Part shown: positions 56,501-64,000 of the stretch, one piece after another
Layout of the letters: each line of letters opens with the position of its first letter
Numbering within the stretch: position 1 is the first letter of the stretch
From: Schistocephalus solidus
Lineage: Eukaryota; Platyhelminthes; Cestoda; Diphyllobothriidea; Diphyllobothriidae
Reading direction: 5' to 3'
Assembly (NCBI GenBank): GCA_017591395.1
Contig: WEDG01005259.1
Span: forward strand, 1-64,000
DNA length: 64,000 bases
The notes under the pieces: generated by a model
Seen by the model: only the letters and a program-made list of their open reading frames with translations
The model's database searches: none
What the model was told of the DNA's origin: nothing
Translations under genes and position numbers: made by a program

Positions 56501-59500
56501 ACAAAAATGAAGAAAGGAATAAAGGTCATTTTGAATTAAAGAAGTCATCTGCGTTGTCTCAGAAGTTTTTCCGTGCAAATAAAGAAGAAAAAACTCGCGA
56601 CTCCGTTTCAAAATCCCGCCGATGACGAACAGTTTTCTCTGAGATTTGCGGTTTATCCGGTAAATTCTGTTTTCCTATGGTGTCAAATAAACACGCTATG
56701 GCACGACACATGCCCGGCTATCTCCAATCCAGTCTTCTTAATTAAGTCTTGCCACTTCTGTATGAGGCGAGCGCGTTCGATGTCGCGCACATTTCCTCTC
56801 CATTTCACTTGCAGTGCCCTTACATGGTTACGTCATAGCAGTCATTGTTTGGAAGGTCCTAACTTGCCAAGGTACCCTGTTCCATGCGACCGATAGCCAG
56901 GCAGCGATTGTTCCTTTTTAAGGGGGTTGTCTACAACAATTTTTGTACATATAAGTAATATATTGTGAAGCCTTGCTTGTTGAGCGCGAAAAGTCAGCTT
57001 ATGTGTGACAGGCGAGAGCCTTTAGCGAACTGACTTCTTGCGTGCGTTGTCTGATCTCAGTTGCAGTCATTTTAACCACATCCTAACACAAGAACGGTAC
57101 AAATGAAAAGAGCGAGTGTAGCTGATGCAGCATGTCTTTTCTTTTTTGTCCACCCTACGCCCGAATCCCCACTACACGAATAACACAGAATGTTGTCTAA
57201 CTGGGCGTCGAATGATAGTATGTTTTTATGTGCGTGTTGTAGCATCAAACATTAGTCCCCCGAAATTCCGAGCCTATATGTTAGGACGAATGTGAGGTTT
57301 CGAGTGCAACCTACTTTTGCTAAGAAGAGACTACTAAGAGGTCGACAACAAGCCATCTTTTTAAGCCGATTCCGACTTGCACGTACGTACTTGTTTTGCA
57401 CACTTATGATTGCCTTTTTCAGGTTGAAGTGCGTCTAAAGGAGGAGCGGAACCGTGTTCAAACTTACCTGCACATTAGCACACAGGTAGGTCTGTTGAAA
57501 ACCTGTGAGCAGAGCCTGATCGGGGACCACATGGATCGTCTTATTGCCGAGTTTCCCAACCTTCTGCAAGAGGAGCGCATGGATGGTAAGCCAGTCTTCG
57601 CTATTCCCGCCAGAATACCTTGCATTATGCATGTATCTCATTGTATGATTCTTCACTCGTAAGACCATCAAAAGTGAGGGCTACTTCGAAACCTATTTGG
57701 GCATTGCTATATGATTTCTGTCCTTGATATTACAACACCACTATTTTTCTCTGAAAATAGACTCTGGCTACCCATTCTAGAATATTTCTACCTTAGCTGT
57801 TTGCTCGAAGCCGAAAATTGGGTAGCTTTTGAACAGCTATTGCAAGAACGCGCTCGGTTTCAACTGTCAGCCATTTTTCCGTCACGACAACTCCTCCGCA
57901 CCCTTTTTACGGCGCGTAAGTCCTATGGCGATGACTTCGCAAATGATTATTCGTTAGGACTCAGCTACTATTTATTGAAGCCCATCGTCTTTCATAATGA
58001 AACTGATGCACTGATCGCATCTGATTACAACTTTGAAGAACCAGTAAAATGAGTGAACCGTTCCTGTGTAACGCCCAAGTTCTCCTTGTTATCTTTTGGT
58101 GTCAGTTCGTCGGTTCCTTTGGATTTATTCACTGGGTAACCTACTAAGAAGGTCCCCTGGATCGACTGATCATGTTGACCGTCAGCCATAATTAGACACA
58201 ATCCAAGCAGTTGAATATTGGATAGCTATTAAATGAGACAGTTTATTACATATAGTAACGGTGATATATGCAGCAACGGAAAAAGAGAGTACAGAGTATG
58301 TGGTAGATCCTTGACTGGAATCGGTCACGAAAATATCTCACGGACAGCGAGTTCCGGGTCAATAACGGGATAAACCAAAGGCAGTTTAGCGCTGGAAGCA
58401 ACTACGGGGAGTGGGGCACAGTCTATAGCGTTTTTCCTGAAAAACCACAAAGAACGCTACCTACAACACTGTTTTTGTAACCGGAAACACACTTTTGTCT
58501 AAAACATGGCAAGGATCAATTCACTTCTGTTGAATCACACCTACAAATCGAAAGGAGGACTGTAAACCAGCGTTTGTAACTGCCTTGCTAACATTTAATG
58601 GAATATTGTCAGGCTAAACCTTCTTCGTAGACGTTTGGTTTTTTACTGAAAATAATCGGATTGTCATTTTCACTAATCAGTACTCTTTTTGCTGAATTGC
58701 ATATGGACCGCCACCTCGGATGTTTTTCATACCTCGTACAGTGTGATCGAAAAGGAGAAAACTAATATACGGGTGATAGCATACGATTATTTTTCATTGC
58801 GACGGCTCCACATCTTTTGCTGCAGGAGTTGGCTAATAATACTAGGTCATTCTAGTGCATTACAGGGCGTCTAGTTTTTATCGTTTCTCAAGGGCCACCT
58901 GGATTTCATAATATCCGTGAAATCATGATGATGAGGTGGTACGAACAGCTAAGCATTCGGGAACTCCAACGCTAATGTGCCAAGTGAATGGTCTCACACA
59001 GGCGAACAACCTCGTTATGGCTGCAAGAATTTTGGCCCAGTATCCAGAAAGTTAAGTTGGCTCACCTGAACTATAAGCATACGCCTTCTCAGATGACTGA
59101 CTGGTTTGGCCCTCTTCACGCCCTCTAATCCAGTGGTAGCCACTGGAGTTAGCATTAACGAGTGTCGGTAAACTGACGATAACGACAAGCAGCCTGCTTC
59201 ATCTACATTGTTACCAGTCGAAAAGTCCACCGTTATTAAATTAGGAAGTTGGATGGGTCATGGTTGTGAGAAGAAATGTAAATTATTCGGTGGTCACCGC
59301 GAAGATACCTGCGGTTGTCTAAAAAATTCATTTTTAATTGTTAACTATTAAAAACTCCTGTTTTGAGCAGTGAACAGAAACGTTATCTTATATAAGTACG
59401 GTTCCATTTCGCGTCGATGAGTGTCACTATAATAACGGAAGCATCGTTTTCGATGTCGATGCACACCTTTTGATTGATAATTCCGCTTCTTGTTTGTGAC

Positions 59501-62028
59501 GTTCGCTGCCCTCTGAATTCGATAGCCATCAAAACCGTCAGGCGTCGACAACTTTTGACAGTGGGGAAACTTGAAGCTTTTTTTCCGGTATGAAGTTAAA
59601 GCAAGCGAGTAGAGCAGGATGTATTGGACCCAACAAATTGTGTGACAGCTTTTTCCACCCATAACTCCCTGGGTCCCCATCCTAGGTATGTTCAAAAGTA
59701 AAACCTCGGCCTAGAAGTAGATTTCCTTTCAGTTTGCAAGTTGGCGACTAACGCAAGTTCCCTGCTGTATAGTCGGCATGGTCGTGGTGTTGTTATGTGG
59801 ATAATGGCCGAATTCCCTCTTACATTTTGAAATCCTGCACGGAGACCATTGAAAAATGTTCTCTGTGAATAGAATTTTACTGCACCGACACACGGTGTGG
59901 AAAAGCAAAGGTGGCAGCACGTCGCGGATTCCTCCCTACGTATTCGTTTGCGCATTTTACTTCTCAGTACTGAAAAGAAAATGATTATCAACAAACCTTA
60001 TCTCTGTGTTCTATCGCACAGATAGCATAAGCGGGCAACTCAGATTTTTTTACGTGCAAGCCTACCTTTACCTAATTTCCGTGGACGTAAAGTCAAATTT
60101 GCTGGTTCCAGGCGGTGCACTGTAACCTTTCTCGCTTGCGTTGGTGCGCTTTCACAGCGGAGCGTGCACGCGCGCGCAAACATTTGATCTTGGCCTGGGA
60201 CGCTTGGTGACATCGAAGATTTCCTAAAAGCGGGAAAACATAGGTTTCTTTGCAGTAGCGCGTTGCTGCTTACGTATGTAAATTAACACCACCTAACAGA
60301 ATATTAAACGAATATAAGAGTTTCATAATCCTCCAGTCCGATAGTCGCACAATGAAATTCAGCCCGATGGAATAGAGCTTCTTTCATTGCGTCGAAAGTA
60401 CGCACACCTTTTGCAACTTTTCGCATTTTTTGAAGATTTCATAAACAATCTTTACATTATCAATTTGTGTGCTCATACAATGGTACTTACTAGAAACTTC
60501 ACTTCCTATTGTGGTTTTCAGAGGTAAAATACACAGCAACAACTTTCGCATAAAATCTGAACTCGAGCTTCAAATTGAATCATAGGTTTGTTATTATATG
60601 CACACTGAAGCAATTAGTCAAGTGACTAACAAAACGATCAGTGACGTCCGTTTTGATAAACAAAAAGACTGGGAAGCACACAGGCATTATTCCGTTCACT
60701 GTTGTACCGATTAACAAACCGCCATCATGGAGGCGGCCCATTGAGTAAACACTTTTTTGTGAACAACAGCCAGTGGCACACCTAAACTTTGCAGATCCAA
60801 TTGCCTAAGATAAGGCAAATTTATGCCAATAATACAATTGAAAATGAGCATTGATAAAATGCGAGATTCATAGGGAGATATTTGCGAAATACGTAAAATG
60901 TTTCAATAGCTGTGTAGCTACATATGGCGTGATGGAAACCAGTGTATAGATCTAGGCTGGGCGCTGGAAATTAACAAATTAGTTGCTTTTAACTGTAGCA
61001 TCCTTTCAGGGCACGTGAAGCAGTTGGACGTGTTCAGGAATTTAAAGTTCGTTTAGTGATCGAAACTGTTCATTTAGCTAAAATTTGCCGACAAAGAAAA
61101 GAGAGACTGGAATGGCCATTTCTGGCTCATTAGCCCTCATCAGCCAGTCATACCTAGTCTCAGGTGGTGCACCGTCCGAGGCTCGAACCCGCGACCTGTT
61201 GATCAGGAAATACACGCTCTCACCTCTGGTGTTGCACCACCTAGCGTTGCGTATGACTGGTTACTGAGCCAGAAATAGCCATTCCCGTCTCCCTCGTTTT
61301 TGCTGGTAATGTTCTATGCCTATGATACTGGCCACTGTGCAGCTGTCGGTAAGGCTCGAGTGTGAGCCCCCAGGCAGAACGGGACGAGTGAGTTCCGTTA
61401 GCGATCGGTGAACGTTAATAAACGAATAGCATAAATCCATTTACTTCGGTTGCCAAATTCCACGAGTTACCTCACCTACCTTATACTTCTTTGCGATAAA
61501 GGCCGTAGAAACTACTAGTCTACTAAAGAAAAGTACGGAAAATAATTTATCCCTCATTTAAAACCCCTAACGTCTCACGCATGCAAAATTATTTTTTTGC
61601 ATTCGTCCTCAAGAATGATCATTTCATAGAATGCAACTTCCGCATCCGCATAACATCAGCAGTCAAAAGTTTACTTAAAGCCGCCATCCTTACTCATGCT
61701 GTCGGTTTTATACTGTTGCGCCATTCTATTAATGTTTCTTGGTCATGCTGATTCACTTATAATTCACTCCGCCATTCATCGATGCAGTTTTCTAGCTATT
61801 TCATAAATGTTGACGGGACTTGTGAACTTGCCGTATACTACCATCAGCTTAGTTGATCAGGTCCAGGATCTTCCTGTTTTGCCGCTCTTTGTTATAGACA
61901 TCGCACGCATGTATCGGCTAGTAGGTCGTTTTCCCGAAGGCAAGGATCGCCTCGTCGAGATGACGGAGAAGCACGTTGAAGAGAGGGGTTCTTCGGCTCT
62001 CCGTCAAGTCTGCCAGACGGCTGTCAAC
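50252..62028 (+). CDS. CUL1: Cullin-1 (SCF ubiquitin-ligase scaffold), N-terminal six exons, partial gene
   Basis: Joined exons 50,252-50,518, 50,555-50,722, 51,545-51,805, 55,940-56,146, 57,423-57,585 and 61,898-62,028 give about 399 codons in one frame with GT-AG introns throughout. The protein follows CUL1 from its start: NVHNYCTFV and GLELYKKLREYL, LNRNWVKREFEEGRKS, LALMIWRDIMLKP, IEKERHGETV, TIYQDHFERPFLLETKRFYM, VEVRLKEERNRVQTYLHIST, ARMYRLVGRF. These are the cullin repeats, which bind SKP1 and the F-box receptor; the cullin-homology and neddylation domains lie beyond the window. A Pro/Gln/Gly-rich stretch, about 54 residues longer than in human CUL1, spans exons 3-4. The start is the ATG at 50,252, matching the CUL1 start MSS. 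In the cell it acts in nucleus and cytoplasm. Confidence 0.93.
50555..50722 (+). CDS. CUL1: CUL1 exon 2
   Basis: 56 codons, phase 0 to phase 0. The acceptor is CCATGTAG and the donor GTGAGT at 50,723. It encodes EGENLMGEELL, RFSSNVLDGAFRYLNRNWVK and EEGRKSIVVVYA, aligned without gaps to human CUL1 through this part. Confidence 0.93.
51545..51805 (+). CDS. CUL1: CUL1 exon 3
   Basis: 87 codons. The acceptor follows a pyrimidine tract (CTTCTTTCCATCAG) and the donor is GTAAGT at 51,806. It encodes LALMIWRDIMLKPFSQALIS and IEKERHGETVATQRLQ, then a Gln/Pro-rich tail (QQGLLIQQPRSPLPGQLDA) that begins the lineage-specific insert. Confidence 0.9.
52333..52391. repeat. Short direct repeat
   Basis: Two adjacent units of about 29 bases, CTTGCATACTG(A/T)AGTCTATGCAA..., differ at one or two positions. 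They lie in CUL1 intron 3. No function is suggested. Confidence 0.7.
53148..53405 (+). repeat. Unclassified interspersed repeat in CUL1 intron 3, copy 1
   Basis: The stretch aligns with 55,325-55,590 in the same orientation; shared blocks are GTGATAGTAGACTTGCGC and TAGGCGTGCCACCACACCTC. The interior is diverged and of different length. No ORF, tRNA promoter or terminal repeat is seen. It could be a SINE or MITE. Confidence 0.7.
53640..54020 (+). pseudogene. RTE-type LINE, RT C-terminal fragment
   Basis: The plus strand reads KRQLRWFGHVLRRQ, VIALDPAQLLNWRHRSSGQL (about 53,720-53,855) and, after frameshifts, RGSNAWRGIVPGIVEANRSG (about 53,950-54,015). The RWFGHVLRR signature closes the RT of RTE-clade and related LINEs, as in schistosome SR2. 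Only the tail is present. Confidence 0.72.
54306..54840 (-). pseudogene. Penelope-like element, RT end and GIY-YIG endonuclease
   Basis: The minus-strand frame 54,719-54,306 (137 codons) holds SVCIYSFTCSCGAGYICRTS, the GIY-YIG-like core of a Penelope-like element with its Cys cluster, then RRLSKKIREHLPAWLKKG and NYPKLLGERLLAAAEATAIR. Upstream, KVPFQGDAAMEILKRRLN, a stop, and AVTQTFPAAKLQIVFSTNP give the conserved linker after RT. The rest of RT is missing. In this core YIGRT is usual; here it reads YICRT. It is antisense in CUL1 intron 3. Confidence 0.85.
55325..55590 (+). repeat. Unclassified interspersed repeat in CUL1 intron 3, copy 2
   Basis: Partner of 53,148-53,405. It shares the opening GTGATAGTAGACTTGCGC block and the TAGGCGTGCCACCACACCTC block, and ends near a GGTCCCGTGTTGGTCAAATG stretch that parallels CCCCGCGTGTTTGTCCAGTG of copy 1. 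The two copies lie about 2.2 kb apart in one intron. Confidence 0.7.
55940..56146 (+). CDS. CUL1: CUL1 exon 4
   Basis: 69 codons. The acceptor follows TTTTTATTTCTCTCCGAAG; the donor is GTAAGC at 56,147. The first 28 or so codons are Pro-rich (PGSQYPGPLLPPSPNPLDP) and have no counterpart in human CUL1; the remainder (TIYQDHFERPFLLETKRFYM, QTSSVMDYLKR) is conserved. An alternative acceptor inside the Pro-rich part cannot be excluded. Confidence 0.85.
57423..57585 (+). CDS. CUL1: CUL1 exon 5
   Basis: 163 bases ending in phase 1. The acceptor is TTGCCTTTTTCAG, the donor GTAAGC. It encodes VEVRLKEERNRVQTYLHIST, TCEQSLIGDHMDRLI and NLLQEERMD, colinear with human CUL1. Confidence 0.92.
57711..58052 (+). 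CDS. Unidentified ORF in CUL1 intron 5
   Basis: The frame of 113 codons has balanced composition and no low-complexity stretches: LWLPILEYFYLSCLLEAENW, VAFEQLLQERARFQ, SRQLLRTLFTARKSYGDDFA, SYYLLKPIVFHNETD. An acceptor-like TTTTTCTCTGAAAATAG lies at about 57,744-57,760, and AACCAGTAAAAT near the end could hold a donor. It is not part of cullin, whose exon 5 joins exon 6 cleanly across it. I do not recognise the protein. It may be an exon of a nested gene, a repeat fossil, or chance. Confidence 0.35.
   Translation: MISVLDITTPLFFSENRLWLPILEYFYLSCLLEAENWVAFEQLLQERARFQLSAIFPSRQLLRTLFTARKSYGDDFANDYSLGLSYYLLKPIVFHNETDALIASDYNFEEPVK
58053..61085. other. CUL1 intron 5, no recognised gene
   Basis: Minus-strand frames at 59,994-59,348 (115 and 100 codons) overlap each other and carry no motif known to me. 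No RT, transposase or RNA gene was recognised. The sequence is probably intronic with old repeats. Confidence 0.45.
61086..61313 (-). repeat. Foldback repeat with tRNA-like core and hammerhead arms
   Basis: The two ends are inverted copies: TATGACTGG...GAGCCAGAAAT.GCCATTCC...GTCT occurs on the minus strand of the left arm (about 61,087-61,180) and on the plus strand of the right arm (about 61,228-61,313). The 47-base centre holds, on the minus strand, a B box GGTTCGAGCCT (about 61,190-61,180), with an A-box-like CCAGAGGTGAGAGCG (about 61,230-61,215) lying upstream. The minus-strand order (Pol III-type promoter, then ribozyme) is that of hammerhead-bearing SINE-like repeats such as schistosome Sm-alpha. 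It lies in CUL1 intron 5. Confidence 0.72.
61105..61149 (-). ncRNA. Candidate type I hammerhead ribozyme
   Basis: On the minus strand, from 61,149 down: GACTGG (stem I), CTGATGA (conserved core, 61,143-61,137), stem II GGCT-AATG-AGCC (61,135-61,124), GAAA (61,122-61,119), a stem III region that is the palindrome ATGGCCAT (61,119-61,112), U at the expected cleavage position (61,111), then CCAGTC (61,110-61,105), which closes stem I with six pairs. Stem III has two pairs with a GGCC loop as a monomer, or eight in a dimer, like the short stem III of animal hammerheads. One weakness is a G-A mismatch at the base of stem II. Activity is not shown. Confidence 0.68.
61898..62028 (+). CDS. CUL1: CUL1 exon 6
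   Basis: 131 bases. The split codon G|AC is completed at its start; it ends in phase 0 at a GTGAGT donor. It encodes DIARMYRLVGRFPEGKDRLV and SSALRQVCQTAVN. The next conserved segment (starting DPK in human) was not found before the window end, so the next intron is at least 1.97 kb. Confidence 0.9.
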
Positions 62029-64000
62029 GTGAGTGTATCCTAATCGCTGCATGTTATACAGATGTATTCATGAAAATATACTGCCTTTTAAGAAACCTTA
62101 CTGCCAGAAAGCTGTTAAATTACTAGGGATTTCCTGAACAGTTTTAAGTAATAAAAACGGCCATTTTCGGTAATTTTGCTCGTTTCTTGGTGCTTAGCTT
62201 TTCTGTGACGGTTTTCTCTTATCCGGCTCACATTTTACATCCTATCTGAAAAGGCATTTGACTTACTTCCTTTTTGTCGTCTTAGCGGACCCTTGTCTCT
62301 TAATTTCTCGCCCCCAAGTCTTAAGCATGCAGCTTCAGTTATGTCGAAGGCGCATTCTTGTTTCAAATTCTTTGTCTCGCGAATTTAAAACTTTCTCCCC
62401 ACCGTACATATTTGTGTTCTTGTTAGTTCGCTTGGCTGCGAGTAAAAATTCGCCATTTTATTGATCATGTTCAATGGACAATTCTATGGAACGTGTTTGC
62501 TATTTCTGGGGGTTTACTGTCTAAAAGGAAGAAAAGATTGGGCACCTAAATATTAGTTATATTTTTCGGAGTTCTCGGTTCCTGTAGGAGTCAGCTTATA
62601 CCAGCCACGTGCTCTATCGGTCGGTGACGAGGCCGCGTCATTAGACAGTGAGAGCTCAACGCTGGACTGGCAAGAGGCGAGTGGCTATGCCAAGTGATCA
62701 GCCGTCCAGAACTGCCATGTAGAGGTGGGGCCTATATAATAGCAGGGTTCTGGTAGCACTACCGAATAAAAAACTCCAGGTTTCTCACCTGACCTTGATT
62801 TGTCCTTGATTCACATGAATCTTTACCAGAGGTTGCTTTGGGTAGCTGGGCGATAACTATACCAAGCCTTTCGCATTGCGTCCTATCGTAACACTTACTT
62901 TTCCCGATCGATCATTATCACGGTCGTCTGAGCCACTTCCACCTAGTTCCATTCTCGTCTCTCGTTATCGTCCTCCTCCCCCTCACGTGACGTCTTCGAA
63001 CAGCTGACTGGCCTAACCCACGGTCAGCTGACGCGCTTGCCGTCTATCAACAGTACCATGCACGCACCGTTTGCGGGTTTGCGTTTTTTGCCGTCTACAC
63101 GCCGCGTTCAGCATTATTGCTTTCAGTGATCTTCGTACATATGTTCGTTCGTGCGTGTGTGTATGTGCGTATCTTCCTTCACTTTTTGCGCGCTCAGCGA
63201 ACTTGGTCAGCAGAATTGGGCTCTTTTTGCAACAAGGTACTCACGATAATATATTTCCGCCCACTACTCTCGTTAACTTCCCGCGTCAAAACAACTGTGT
63301 GCGGTTTTCACCAAAGCGACTGTAGAACTTCTAAGAGCACATAGTGTTCTATGCGAAATCGAAATTTGAGCTTTTTTCGAACGTCCGATTTCAAGATCAC
63401 TCAGTTCTGTTACTCATGCCCTTATGGCGCTCTCATAGACATGAAGTCTAAACCGCCCTTTATCTTTGCAGACGGTGCGAGAACCAGGTCGTGTGTGTGG
63501 TATTCGTAGACCGACTGTTAAGATTTTTTAGCTACTGCTTCCGAGTCCACTTCTGCTTGTTTAGATACTACCTCATCCTCAGAGCTAGGTAGGTTAGGGA
63601 GAAAAGAGTGCGGTGCCTACTGCGCAAGTCTGCCTCATTATAAACTAATTTCGCTCACCGTGCTGTGGACATCTTCACGTGCGACGGTCGTACTGTCGAT
63701 GATTTAGGTTGCAAGTCCTTCCCTTTCACCTCGGAGCTCTTGCCTAGGGTTCACTCAGGTGGCTTCTTAGTGATGAACAAACAACAATGCATCGGTATAG
63801 CCTACGCTATCGAAGGTAGAATTATCGGGTCTTTGGTCCTGGTGCCATATGCATGTGTCCTCTGCTATTGCACTCATGCATGAACTGTATTTGTTGGGCT
63901 TTATCTTTCGAAATAAAAGGTGACGGAAAAGTCGTTTTGCGGGCCTAAATGCTGCGAACTCGTAAATGCAGAAATTTCATAGGGCTGGAAATGTTGCAGC
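62029..64000. other. CUL1 intron 6 (partial), no further exon recognised
   Basis: After the GTGAGT donor no cullin-like exon was found up to the window end. Plus-strand frames at 63,071-63,344 and 63,665-63,883 show no known motif. A short GT-rich stretch (GTGCGTGTGTGTATGTGCGT, about 63,151-63,170) is present. Confidence 0.6.

Noticed and set aside
59348..59994. Two overlapping minus-strand frames (115 and 100 codons) in CUL1 intron 5
   Set aside because: They overlap in different frames, have skewed composition and no recognisable motif; not supported as genes.
63071..63344. Two plus-strand frames near the right edge as a possible next CUL1 exon
   Set aside because: Neither contains the expected cullin sequence after exon 6 (a DPK-like start followed by a conserved helix); the reading is driven by a GT-rich stretch.

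Overview
The window looks like nuclear DNA of a flatworm (Platyhelminthes), most plausibly a large-genome tapeworm or a fluke. The evidence is one split protein-coding gene with canonical GT-AG introns, including a 36-bp intron, and very dense decayed CR1-type non-LTR retrotransposons. These occur with RTE, Penelope-like and Ty3/gypsy remnants. No bacterial gene organisation, operons or CRISPR arrays were seen. The species is inference; nothing in the window fixes it.

Layout. From 1 to about 49.3 kb the DNA is almost wall-to-wall retroelements. I use working names. Group I is CR1-like, with an RT C-terminus of the LRGHP...FSQRVV type: I-A at 19.4-26.2 kb and three other fragments, I-B at 30.6-34.2 and about 41.5-46.4 kb, I-C at 34.4-36.9 kb (minus), I-D at 3.4-5.2 kb. 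Group II has an RT C-terminus of the LPILEYCCPLFG type: II-A at 2.3-9.1, 17.5-19.4 and 26.2-28.9 kb, II-B at 0-1.4, 34.2-34.4 and 37.1-41.5 kb (minus), II-C at 14.6-17.1 and 46.4-49.3 kb. A gypsy gag-pol remnant (10.99-12.48 kb) and a transposase-like, apparently intron-containing gene remnant on the minus strand (28.9-30.1 kb) are interspersed. Several elements are nested: I-D sits inside II-A at 3,373-5,240; a 6.8-kb I-A mosaic sits inside another II-A copy at 19,444-26,210; I-A sits inside II-B at about 37,230-38,950.

From 50.25 kb to the right edge lies the 5' part of a cullin-1 gene (plus strand), the scaffold of SCF-type ubiquitin ligases. Six exons are visible (50,252-62,028; about 399 codons), and the gene runs out of the window. 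Its introns hold a duplicated unclassified repeat, an RTE RT tail, a Penelope-like GIY-YIG endonuclease end and an unidentified 113-codon ORF. Intron 5 also holds a foldback repeat that combines a tRNA-like Pol III promoter region with a hammerhead-ribozyme core.

None of the retroelement ORFs is intact end to end; the I-B copy at about 41.5-46.4 kb is the nearest to complete. The strongest candidates for something new are the hammerhead/tRNA foldback (61,086-61,313), the antisense tRNA-like sequences just upstream of ORF1 in three group I copies, and the out-of-order mosaic of I-A.
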